Shown piece by piece: positions 38,777 through 50,500 of a DNA stretch of 64,000 bases. The DNA lies in the NCBI GenBank assembly GCA_022885665.1, contig JAGQDJ010000005.1, positions 124,001-188,000 of the forward strand. The letters run 5' to 3'. How positions within the stretch are numbered: position 1 is the stretch's first letter; every line of letters starts with the position of its first letter. The stretch is from Triops longicaudatus. Lineage: Eukaryota; Arthropoda; Branchiopoda; Notostraca; Triopsidae. The position numbers and the translations under genes are program-made. The notes beneath the pieces were generated by a model. The model did not search any database. It had not been told where the DNA came from and saw only the letters and a program-made list of their open reading frames with translations.

Positions 38777-40631
38777 ATTCCTTACGCGTGATTTCGGTAT
38801 TCAAAGAGGAAATTTAAGATCAACTCGCACTATTCTACGTAAAAATTCACTATTCTGGGACTGTTAACAATAAAGATTTGACCAAATTTGATAAAACAGA
38901 TGCATTTAAGTTCCGAATTATTTAAGAAAGATCGCTTCGACCATTTTGAATTGCAAAACTATCTTAAACTGTGAAATTTGCTTATGAATTTGATTTAATT
39001 TTGTGGAACTCCTATTTCTGGAGGGAAACTTGCCTTTTAGAGTAAAAACTGCGGTTACTGAAATTAGTTGAACTATGTTTCAAAGGCGGTCAAAAAGGAA
39101 ATAGTGACCAAATGTTTTGAACGTATATACCAGCTTAATAACAATTTAGCTTCCCGTTATGTAGAGTAGATCTGAATGGCAATTACCTGCATTTTTCATA
39201 GAGCAAGACTCCCCAATTTTTGCCCCCATAACCGATAACTTCGTATTAAAAAGACGGTTCAGTATTTTTTCTCCCAAATGCAGCAAAATCCTGGTCTGCT
39301 TTATCATAATCCTGAAAGGGCAATGGACACCAAAAACAACTATTGAGATTTTGATTGATTCTTATTGTACACATTACTCTAAGAACGCAGATTTTTTTTC
39401 ATTTTTTTTTTTCTGAGGAGCCGTTCTTGAGTTCTTACCTTGCAAATTTTCTAGCCGCGCGAACATGACGTCACGCGGGGGATAAACACACCTCATCAAG
39501 ACATCACGTGGCCTCGCTGAACCAATAAGAAACCGCGATTTTCGAGCCCGGTCGTGCCGTTTTATCCCCTCTTTGTGTCACAACACTACGTGACCGCTCT
39601 GAATATCTTCATTATTTTGCGAATGATAAAAAGTAATATAGGCCCGGAAACTAGATTTTTTGCTCTTTTTTTATAAGACAAAGTTGCTTTGTTGGTGTCT
39701 AATGGTGAACCGTTGACCTTCAAAGGTGTCAATTTCCCTTTAAAGGGCAATGGACACCAAACGTCCTCACTTGCTTATTTATTTAGTCGTTTTCTTCTGT
39801 TTGAATTTATTCGGGGAGAAATCGAAAACGCCGATTAAAGAAATTCACACTAAAAAAGTGCCTTTCCCTCCAAATTATATCGATTAAAGGAGGAAAAAGA
39901 CTTGTAAACGTTATTGCTTAAATTAATGTTGCTTATTTAAACGTGCACAATCCATATCAATTCGCATCAATCTTTAAAACTACGGTTTAGACATGCTAAC
40001 TCAATTAAATTAGACTTCATCCATTCTCTGACGGCATAAACAACCTTCCAGGCTTTGAACCGCATGCTAAGAGAACTTTCATTGTTGCCTATGTGTCTAA
40101 GGTAGGACGCCTTTTCCACTACCATTCAAGGGCACGTTCAGACTAAATCTGGTAAAAGTTTGAGATTACCTAGTAATTCACAGAAACAGTTTTGTTAGAC
40201 AAATTGGGGTGCAAACGACTTGTTACAAAACGAAGAACCAAAATTGTTAAAGATTTAAGTGAACTGAAAAGTTACTTGTAGTTAGAAATTTTTTAAATTC
40301 ACCCTGTTGATATAAGACGCACACTCCAAAACTTGGCCTGCGCGAAGCTTGTAAACAACTGAAAGAAAGAGCGCACTTTTTCTAACGTTACAGTTTCGCG
40401 CCATACGAAATATAACTACAAAGTTTCATAAAAGACGAAAGCTTTTGTCAGGAGGTCAGGCGGAGAGGCGGCTTTAAGATCAGGGCGTCAATTGGAGTTT
40501 TTTCTCTATTTCTTTTTCAGAGTTTTGGCACGCTTCCCCTTTTTTCAGTGTACATTTTTATTCCACAAGCACAGCTTTCCTTACGCGTGGATTCCTGCGG
40601 AGTGGATCCCCTGCGAATAATTACTGTACTA
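38777..40631 (+). mobile_element. Repeat family B copy 1, pogo/Tigger-like, apparently split
   Basis: Segment 38777-39205 aligns with 45437-45860 (shared TTAAGTTCCGA.TTATTTAAGA, ATTGCAAAACTA, TAAACTGTGAAATTTG, GAAACTCCTATTTCTGGA or close, TACTGAAATTAGT, GGCGGTCAAA.AGGAAATA). Segment 40480-40631 aligns with the remaining 3' part (45850-45982). I infer one copy interrupted by roughly 1.27 kb of inserted or unrelated DNA, including the MITE at 39315. The right end read in reverse begins CAGTAATTATTCGCAGGGGA next to TA, as pogo-type ends do. Confidence 0.55.
39315..39741. mobile_element. MITE with AAAGGG...GACACC terminal inverted repeats
   Basis: The left end AAAGGGCAATGGACACC is matched at the right end by the reverse complement of GGTGTCAATTTCCCTTT. 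The element is 427 bp and has no ORF. Its interior contains ATGACGTCACG and ATCACGTGG. Directly after it, at 39742, another left end (AAAGGGCAATGGACACC) begins, which creates a near-perfect palindrome at the junction. The superfamily is not determined. Confidence 0.65.
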
Positions 40632-41399
40632 CACAAAATTATACTATGCTGAATATAGGTAAAATTTTCTATGCGAGAACAATAGGACATTGGGAGCGGC
40701 TATCATGGTTACAAGTAAGGTTGAGGCGTGAATTAAGATTCGAGGACAATTAGATTTAAAAAAAAATAGCCCAAGGACTACAAACGACTCGAGCTGTGAG
40801 ATGTATATTCCAGTAAATGAAGCTTAAAACTGGTGAAAATTTACTTAGCAATGAACAATAATTGCATGAGAAAAAATTGAATCACATTTCGTTAAACTGG
40901 GCCTACCGGAAGGTGAAGCAGTGGCTTGTTACACTCAAAACTATCCAAATCCCATGAAGTATTCATGATCGATTCCTGCCGTCTTGACGACAAAACAACT
41001 CTAACAGAAGCTGTAGTAATGAATAATCGATAAGTTCGGGTTGTAATTCGAATACGAAAGAAATGAAACCATGTTAAGCAATTACGGAAAAAATACGAGG
41101 AACAAAGTTGACAATATGGCGATTTCATTTCTTGCCGTAGGCCTGTTCAAACGAACAAATCCTTGTTCGCTTTCGTGATTCGTGTAAAATCCCTGTGGAG
41201 AACTGGAGCTAAATTTTTATGTATAGTTCTTTAAGGTAAGTTTGGCATGGAAACCACTTTTATTAACTTCTTTAGTACTAATTGAACCAATGACAATGAA
41301 AACGAACTTCCCTTTCTACCAATAAAGTAACGTTGTATTTTTTAAGTATTTTCCTCAAAGAAAAGTTATTTTTACTACGGTATTTTACTGTATTTCATG

Positions 41400-41575
41400 C
41401 ACAGTAAGATAACGCTTGAATATACACGCAAGGGGACGGAAATTTTTCCGTTATAGCCGATTGTACGTAATAGCCAGTATTGGAAAAATGCATTTCGTTG
41501 CGCCGATATTTGAGGACTTGTACACAATAGCCAATTGTAAGCTATAATGGATGTGGGTTATAGCGAGATTTTACT
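41400..41575. mobile_element. Short TIR element, pogo-like ends
   Basis: The left end CAGTAAGATAACGCTTGAA resembles the reverse complement of the right end TTATAGCGAGATTTTACTA. The right part, read in reverse, matches 34240-34320 (GTAAAAT.TCGCTATAAC, then GGCTAT.GTGTACAAGTCC), so a related element end also lies there. There is no coding capacity. Confidence 0.5.
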
Positions 41576-43463
41576 AACTGTTTTTACTATAGTTATTCTA
41601 TTCTTCCTAACAAACGAAGGCAAATAAAATAACGCATGCGAATGCACAATCGTCACAGTTCAGCGTATTAATTGACTGCCTATTTCGAACACCTAGAAAA
41701 ATCTGGAAGTCACCTCGGATAAGAGTACGCAAGTTCTCATCACTTCAACTTGACCGGTGACAACATGTGTCTTGTGGCGGAAACACTAGTCGTCTAGGAC
41801 CAAAGATGGCTAACATTCCGTACGTATACGATGGAAGAATTATCTTCGAGAGGACAAATACGATTGCTTTATCGTTGTATTTAATATCGGGCATTATACC
41901 GAAGAGAAACTACAACGTCACGTGCTTTTTGTGGTAACATTTCTGGAACAATGAACTTGGCATTCGATGATTCGGTTTCAGCCAATGGTAGCATTTTTGT
42001 TGACGGTAAGGCAATTGCATTCCTTGTAGCTGCAATATTAACAATGGTAATTTGTCTGAAAAGTTTTCTAATTGCACCTCAAGCCAAACCTTGAAATTCC
42101 ACTACTGCTTCCACCAAACACTATCCTACTTTTCCTTCATTTTCATAAAATTTTCAACACCAAATATCGCGAAAATGTTCCAAGTCAGAATGTTTGCAAC
42201 TTATATTTCTTCCCCCCAAAATCCACTTGTTCACTCAAATGTGTCACTTTCAACTTAGAAAGGGATACAACCAATGAAATACTTCCTTAAGAGTAGACAC
42301 TTCTTGGCTACATTCAAAGCACGGAGGTCCAACGGACACACTTGTTTTGGATAAAAAATATAAATAACGAAGAAAAATGGAACCGGGGGTAGAAGAGAAC
42401 ACATCACAAATGTGCACTGTATGAACGAAAAAGAGGCAAAATGGAATCTTTGCAGCAAAAAGAATTTCCACGCCATGTAAGACTTAATAAATTATAACTT
42501 CTTTTTCCATATGACGAAAATACAACCTAAAGGGAAAAAATCCTTTTTTTTTCTTATATCTACACGATTTATGAGAGCATCGAAGACGAGGATGCAACAT
42601 AAACTAAAGAAGATTTCTTTTCTTCAGAAACTGGAGAGGAGCAAAGTAGTCAGTATGACTGTACACGGTACTTACGTTACCAGTTAAGTCAACACAGAGA
42701 AAATTGGCACCATAGAATTTGTAAAAAGTGTTACGGGGTGAGACAAACATTGGGACAGAAATTTCTGAAACTATTTATCTCAGTTTCCGTATCATGAGAC
42801 TTTCATATCCTTATCAAATCTTTTCAACTACTCTCTCTACAACTTTTTCTTTCCCTGCCTAATGATTTAAGACTTTTATGTCGATTAATTACTTCTTAAT
42901 ATACTGTTTTAGTCTCACAAAATCCACATCACATTGTAACCAGTCTTAGGGCAGTATTAATGCAAACCTCCCAATTAAAACTAAAAAAACTTACCACATA
43001 AGTGAGTTTCTTCCATTAGGAAACTGCATCACACCGATTTTGGGTAATAAAGGAGTAATGTAACTCAACCTTATCTGATTTTGCTTCACGAAGAGTAAAA
43101 TGAATTAAAATCACCTACAGTGAAAGAATTATTCTTTTCCGCTTTGTGTAAAGACTGCTAGCCCTTCATCTTTTTTTTGTTTGTTTGTTTCGTCCAAAGA
43201 TTAGGGGACACTCAAGACTAGAACATGTACAATTTTTCATTTCCTTTCGCTCAAATTCTGCAATTGTAAGCCTTTCCTTTTCCTAGGAGAAATAAGTGTT
43301 ATTATTATCAATATTATTGTCATTTTTGTGGTTGTAGATGCCAGTGTGTGTTTGTTGGGGGTAGGGGATGAGTTGTATGAGGATTAATGCAAAACTGCGT
43401 TTGTCTTCTTGCTTTCGCTTGCCAGTAAAAGGAAATTTGCAGATCCCAAGCCAACATTGTTCT

Positions 43464-46400
43464 TCAGTTTCCATTTGACCTCACGTGACCTGACCCGGGG
43501 CCGGGACTGTTATGTCGGTGATTGGCATCCCATTCGGTACCGTAAATCTTGCCCGCCTTTTTAGCCATCGAACCTAACAACTCCAATGACAGCTTGTGTG
43601 CCGAACGTAACGAGCCCGCCCACTCTTTCAAACCAATTTCGTCCTATAAAGTCATGATGGATCCAGTTAACACTCATTTCTGATTTGCCTTCACTAAGTG
43701 TAACTTACTTGGTTGGTCAAAACTATTCTACTTTCTTTGAGTTTTAAGACAATACATTGTTCGCCTTTAATAGTCGTTAGATCAGCTCCCAATTCATCAA
43801 TTTGGTCCAGGAAAATGAGCTCCGGCTTGTTCGAATGCGAGTCTGAATACAATTCTAGGCGGTTGGGGTACAATTTAGCATATCGTGTTTGCCATGCTGA
43901 CGCAAACGGACCACCCAGTTTCTTGATATATCCATGCAAAATGCAATCCGAATCTGCCGAAAGAGATTTTCATTTATTACTAAGCCATCAAATTCGGACA
44001 AGTTAGAAGAATTCGGAGACGTTATCCCTTTTACCTCTGCATTAAATTTAACAAATTTGTAAGTTTTCAACCACCCTTATAGGGAACTAGTTTAATATGC
44101 GGAATACTATTTAACAGTGTTTATGTAATTTATAAGGTATTAACACAAAATGTCCTGCAATTTTGAAGTGTAGAGCCCTGGTTTTGTCAATTGGTCGAGA
44201 TCGAACGGTTCGAAATAATTCGAGTAATAAGTATAATAGTAGAAAATATAAATACCAGAGAATGTAGCTTAGTTCTCTACAAAATTAATGCAAAGCACAC
44301 TGTTCAAACAGAAAAAGTTGTTTGACATAATCGAGAGTTCCTACGAACGTGGTTGATAATATTGAAGGCATTACTCTTATTATATGGTGGTATAGTAAGA
44401 ATTCACCACAGCGAGCTTGGTTATAGTGCTTCCCGATATGCTTAGATCTGACAGTTATACTCAATTCCTTAAAGTGGAAGCCATAGAATTTCCTTAAAAG
44501 ACTTATAACAAGTTTTCACATTTTTGACGAAATCAGCTTTCACAACTTATCACCTTTGGCCACTCTCGATGGTAATATTCAGTACAGCACTGACAACTGC
44601 GAAGTAAACATGGAGCACGCTGAACGCTCAAGGACATGGATGCTGTGAGCGCAATTCGCAGATTTTTGGAAGCAAGCGATGATACACCGTACGAAAACTT
44701 ACACATCTTGCTATACAGTATACATATTTTACTAGAACTGAACGCTAAACAGTGCGTAATTACGCATTATTTTGTAAAGAAATAATACTAATGTTCATAG
44801 CGTTACTTAATAGCAAAATATAAATATAGCAATGCCCTTATTCATCTTAATTGGTGTCTCTTGTCTCGATGTATGGGCAAGTTCTGATATACCGATACTC
44901 CGTGTATACTGATAGTGCCTGCCGGGTCCTGAGTCCAGCGTTATAAGCGGGTTCCACTCTATCTGACTGATTGAGTAAAATCTGCAGGTTAACCTTAAAA
45001 AGTGCTACAAGTCAGGCTTGTATCATTATCCGTATACTGGATCATGCTTCACCAAAGCTATACACGACTACGGGCCAGCTTTCGGATAACGACGTATTTA
45101 TGCAGATAAGATCATTTTCATGGCAATGGGACGATTCTAATCACGGATGATTCTAATAGGAAATTTATCAAACGGATAATACCATGTTCGAAGCCTTGTG
45201 ACATCGGACACGATACGTTCCACACAACAAGCCACGGTTTCGATCAGGTTAAGGAAGCTACGTCACCTTATGTCACTTCTGGTGCTAGGTGCAATGAATA
45301 TCACTTAACGGCAAAGTCAGAAGGAAAACTTATTTCAAAACATAGTAAATTACGGTTTGTGAAGCCTAAGACAACTTATGTGACTGACAAATATTCAACG
45401 ACAGTAAAGTATTGAATTACTTTTCTAGAACTGTACAATGGAAGCTCGTTATTCGCGAGGGAAATTTGAGACCAACTCGCATTATTTGAGGTAAAACATA
45501 ACTATTTACGGACTGTTAGCAATAAATATTTCACCAAATTCAATAGAAAAAAAGTTACATTTAAGTTCCGATTTATTTAAGATCATTTCGAGCCTTTTTA
45601 AATTGCAAAACTACGCTAAACTGTGAAATTTGTGTAAGACTTTGATGTAGCTTTATGAAACTCCTATTTCTGGAAGGAAAATTGACTTTTATAATAAAAA
45701 CTGACGAGGCAGTTACTGAAATTAGTCGAGCAACGTTTTAATGGCGGTCAAACAGGAAATAATGACCAAATGCTTTAAGATACATCAGCTTAATAACAAT
45801 TATGATTCCGTTACGTAGAGTAGATTCGATGGCAATTTTCTGCATTTCTTTTCTTTCACTTTCGGAATTTTGAAACACGTCCCTATTTTTCAGTGTAAGT
45901 TTTCATTTCACTTCCCCGGCCTTTCCTTACTCGCCAATTTCTGCAGAACTTATCCCCTGTAAACAAGGAACTCTTGACTGTATTATGGTTGTGCTGTACA
46001 CAAAATTAAGCTTTAAGTCCTTAAGTTCGACATATTTGTAACTCAATATTACTTTCCTTTTTGATCTCGTATTTACGTCCAATCCTTCACCGTTTTCCCA
46101 TCATAAATTACCTTTCTCATCTTCGAATCGTTTATGTTTGGCTCTTCGCTTCGATTCGAGTTTGTCAGCTTCTTGATTAATGGCATCGAAAACTGTTTCA
46201 GCTACTTCAGCTTGCCAACGCTCCGAGATTAACAAAGGAAAGTTTTGATACAACTCTTGGTCCTTGTCAGTTAGCTATCAGCGCAACGCGAGAAAACGGT
46301 AAAAAAAATTACTCTCCATTTTCCTTAAAGCTAAATTTGCGAGATGTTACTTTGATGCCCTTGGTATCTTCTTCATCAAATGAACCAATGTCAAAGGCAT

Positions 46401-47486
46401 CTGCCGCATTGACTTCCCCTCGTGGCGGAATTAAAGGCGGAGGGTACTTCTGCATATAAACTTGCTGCCAATCGATGCCTTTGAAGAATGGATGCTCCTT
46501 GACTTCGTCAGCCCTACACCAAACAAATCAAATTTCTTTTAGCTTTTCTTTCGACATTCAAACTGAAAACTCCTTGCCCCCCCCCCCCCAAAAAAAAAAC
46601 ATTAAAAAAATTATACCGGGCAATTACTTACCCTCGACCTTTGCATCCTAAACGTTTGTCAACATCTCGTTGTAACAACCCTTCTAACAAAGAGCGCAAT
46701 TCGTTTGAGAAACTTTCCGGCAGCTCCACATTCTAAAACAAACACCAATTAACTAATTAATTTGCTTCACGTGCAGTTTGTCTCAACACCAGACTCTGCT
46801 TGCTAAAGAAATTAAGATTGTTCGCAACAAGTGAATAAAGCTAGAAAAAAATTTACATTTTGTAATAAAATCTTGGTTACCATCGTCAGGGTCATTTTGT
46901 CAATTTCATGTTTGTCTTTGGTCTTGTGTTGCCGGAAAGGCGAGTGTCCTTTGAGCAGTTTGTACAGCATACAACCAAAAGAGAACCAATCTGCACTGGA
47001 ATCGTACGCCATGCCTTTGGATAATACTTCGGGTGCCATATAACCGTGTGTTCCCCTGTCAACAAAAATTATTGCAATAATAAAAGAACTGTAAAGTAAA
47101 TTAGAAACAAGACAAAAAAGCAAATAAAAAGGACTCCAGAGATGAAAGGCAAGACAAAAAGAAAAATTATGGACGATAAACGAAGAACGTACTGAACTAA
47201 TTTTAGCCAAGGAACAAACACTCCGTGACGTACGGAACATTTGGCTATTTTAGACCACGAAAACTGCGAGATATTACTATTAGGGCTTCCTGGGGTTGTT
47301 TCTGTCTTGGGGTAACGTAGTTATACCTATTTCGTTCGTTTACAGCTGTGGTTTGTAACCTACATAGGCTACGAATACCTCGGACACGTCAAATGAAACC
47401 CACTTGTCGTGCTTACCATAGTTGGTAGTAACAAGTAATTTCACTTTGTTTTTAACGTCCTAGATAAGTACCTAACACACTAAGCG

Positions 47487-47536
<50 letters not shown>

Positions 47537-50500
47537 CAATTGCCAAAAGAAGGCGCAAAGGCATCTAAAAACGTGAACAAAAGTCAAAGTACATTGTTAC
47601 AAATTTTAACTTTCGGGGAGTTTTGAATGCTAACCAACTGTTATAATAATCTGTTTGGAGTCCAACATTTTTGAGCCGAAATCGCCGTCTAATAAGTTCT
47701 TAATGTTTGAGTTGAGGGGGATTTTATAACTATTGCGTTAAAACATTCTATTTGATTTTTGTATCATGAACAACAAATTGCAATGATGCCACGGGAACGC
47801 TTGAATTTGAAACGAAGAATTCAATCATTGCGCTAAATTAAATTCTTTACCAAAGGATCCAGTTCTTTTGTCTTTATTTAAATCGTAAAGATCAATTTTG
47901 ATTCAATTTGGCACTAATTAGCATTCTCCATAAAGAACAGTTATCCTAACAACGTTTATAAACAAACGTGTATCGTGCGAATGCGGAAAACTTTGTATAG
48001 ATAATTTCGTTCGAGAAACGCGAAAGACAAGGAGGATACGTCTAAATATTCGGAACTTAGTATATTAGTAGGCTTTTCGCAAAAAGCTAACACATTGGTT
48101 CTAAGCATATGAAATCCATGTACATACACCTGCAGAGCTTTTTGCAAAATATGGTTCTCAGTTAAGTTACTGGGGCGTAACTAGTGAAAGCACCACGTCT
48201 GGATGTTTGTCTATATTTATGGCTAAGCTGTGATTCGCACGACCAAGAAATTGCTTCATTTACCAGGCACAACTTCAAAATGCCGTGTTTGTTAACCTAA
48301 ATCAATGTGTAATAAAACTTTCGGCAAAAAATGAGACAAACTAAAATTTAATACTTGTGATTACGTTTAGCACGAATTTCAGACTTTAACACCAAGAAAC
48401 TAAAGAACGGGACCTTCCTACACTGGCGCCTCTAGTGGCTCAAATGTGAATAAAACTTGGATAACGCCTAACAAGCAATGTCGTCTTGCAAGGGGAAAAA
48501 AAAGAATATTTCCATACAAGGGAAAATATTCAACTGAATTCATAGCGATCTGATGCTTAAAAACCAATTTAGATCGTTACGTTTCTTTTCATTTATTAAT
48601 TTTCCCTTACAAAATGGACGAAGTTTAATTTGCATTACAGAATGCTGAAAAATCGCAAATCTGCAACAGACTCCAGCTAGGCAAATTCCTTTCTTTGGGA
48701 TGATCGTAAAAGCTTTCACACGACGCTAGGAACTGGTGATTGCATGAACTTCCGAGCGGATGGAATTCATCTTAGTTCTACTAACAAGGATTACTATATA
48801 GATCCGGAGTTCTATAGGTCTCTTCTACTATATCTCCCAAACACAATGACGCTTGATTGCCAGAAATAGAAAAATTGCACTCATACTTACACAGAAGCAT
48901 GAGGTTTCTTCTTGGAGAAATCACAAGCCAGTCCCAAATCTGAGATCCGCACGTGGCCATGTTCGTCCAACAGGATATTAGCCGGTTTGAGGTCCCGGTA
49001 CACAATAAGCCGGCGATGCATATGTTCCAACCCTACAAACCACGATCGTAAAAGTCAACCCACAGTCGTTAAGCAGCACTCGGCTTCTTAGTTCACATAA
49101 CGATCGAGTTTTGTACCTAATATGACTTCGGCAGCATAAAACCTCATTTCTTGTTCATTGAAGACCCCATGTTGGGACAAGTGGTAATGAAGATCACCCC
49201 CATTCATCAAATCCAAGATGAAGCACAATTTGTCCGGAGTATGAAACGCGTACGTCATACAGACAATGAAAGGACAATCCGCCTGCACAAACGTGAACAG
49301 CAAAAATCATCATAAAACCTCACTCTTCTCGATCGATCTCATCTGGCCCCTTCCGAAGCCGCAAAGCCTCTTAAAACAAAAGCTTAAAATGGAAAGACAA
49401 GCTTAAAAGGCAAACGAGCTCAAGCCAAATTTCTCCTCTTCTTGCAAAAGTCCTTGCAAGCTTGGCTTTACTTTCATTTTCCTCTAAGCAGACCATAAAT
49501 CGATAGCTACCATATTCCAAAACCTTTGCTCTAACAAATTCATTGCATTTTCTGAAGCTTGAAGGTTTGTCTTTTTTTTCAGATTTCTATTATTTTAATG
49601 GCTTAGTTGTTACGGCGTCGTAAACAGAAAAGCCATCTGGTGGGACGCTCTTTTAGGTTGCAAGAAAAGAAAAATTCGCAACCGTTAATTCATGACTATG
49701 TTTCGACACTTTGTGTAAGATCTGCTGACAGAACGTTAACAAAGACGTTTACAAGAGCTTTTTAATTTCGGGAAAAGCCAGTAACTCGGATCCCATTTCT
49801 TCTCCAGATTGTTTAAAAACAATGTTGATGTAAGCTAGCCTCGTGGTAACTGCCATCAGGACGCTTTCCTGCCTTAGCCAACCCACGCGGAAGTTACAGC
49901 CATCCCAAGTAGTAACTCATGCTAATTGGGGAACTATACGTAAACTGCCCATGTTTCTCTCAAAACTTCCCTTTTTCTAACACACACGAATAGTATAATG
50001 GACATATCATAGGAAATTCAAGCCGCCAGAGAAAAGGAAGCCTTCATAACAAAGAATTCCAAAACAACGTTGCCTTTTGCCGGTTTCTATCGCTTTCCGC
50101 AAAGAAAAAAAAAAAGGATCTTACCCCAGTGGATACATGCGATAACATGATTCGCTCGTTCAAAGCTAAGGTTTCTCCTTGCTTCATCTTGATGCGTTTT
50201 TTATCCAGGCACTTCATGGCGTACATTTTGCCCGTGTCCGCCTTGCGACACCCATACACTTCCCCAAAGCCTCCACGTCCAATAATTCGATGCACACTGA
50301 AGTCGTTCATCGAAAGCTGTTGACCATGCATAGCAATTAGATGAGTCAATAGCACTACACACGTTTTACAATATACTCCCAATAACTAAAATAGTTTTCC
50401 AACTACATATTCAAATTTCAAAGCTTAAAGCCATAACGAACTTGAACGATAGTGACGCAACGTTTACACACTGTAAACTCCCGGGCTTTATACCTCTAGT

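Larger units (their letters stand above)
32310..43463. other. 11 kb convergent intergenic region (T-box to GRK2)
   Basis: The T-box gene reads in from the left and GRK2 from the right, so both 3' ends face this spacer. Contents seen: a homeodomain-type palindrome (32721-32737), a purine-rich tract (about 32815-33060), an orphan exon-like ORF (33662-33826), an E-box palindrome next to a TATA/CArG-like string (35537-35556), and several TIR repeats (34240, 38777-40631, 39315-39741, 41400-41575). No gene could be assembled here, although an unrecognised non-coding or fast-evolving gene is possible. Confidence 0.5.

Noticed and set aside
40480..40660. Independent MITE starting CAGGGCGTC at 40483
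   Set aside because: No matching right end or target duplication. The stretch aligns better with the 3' half of repeat family B.
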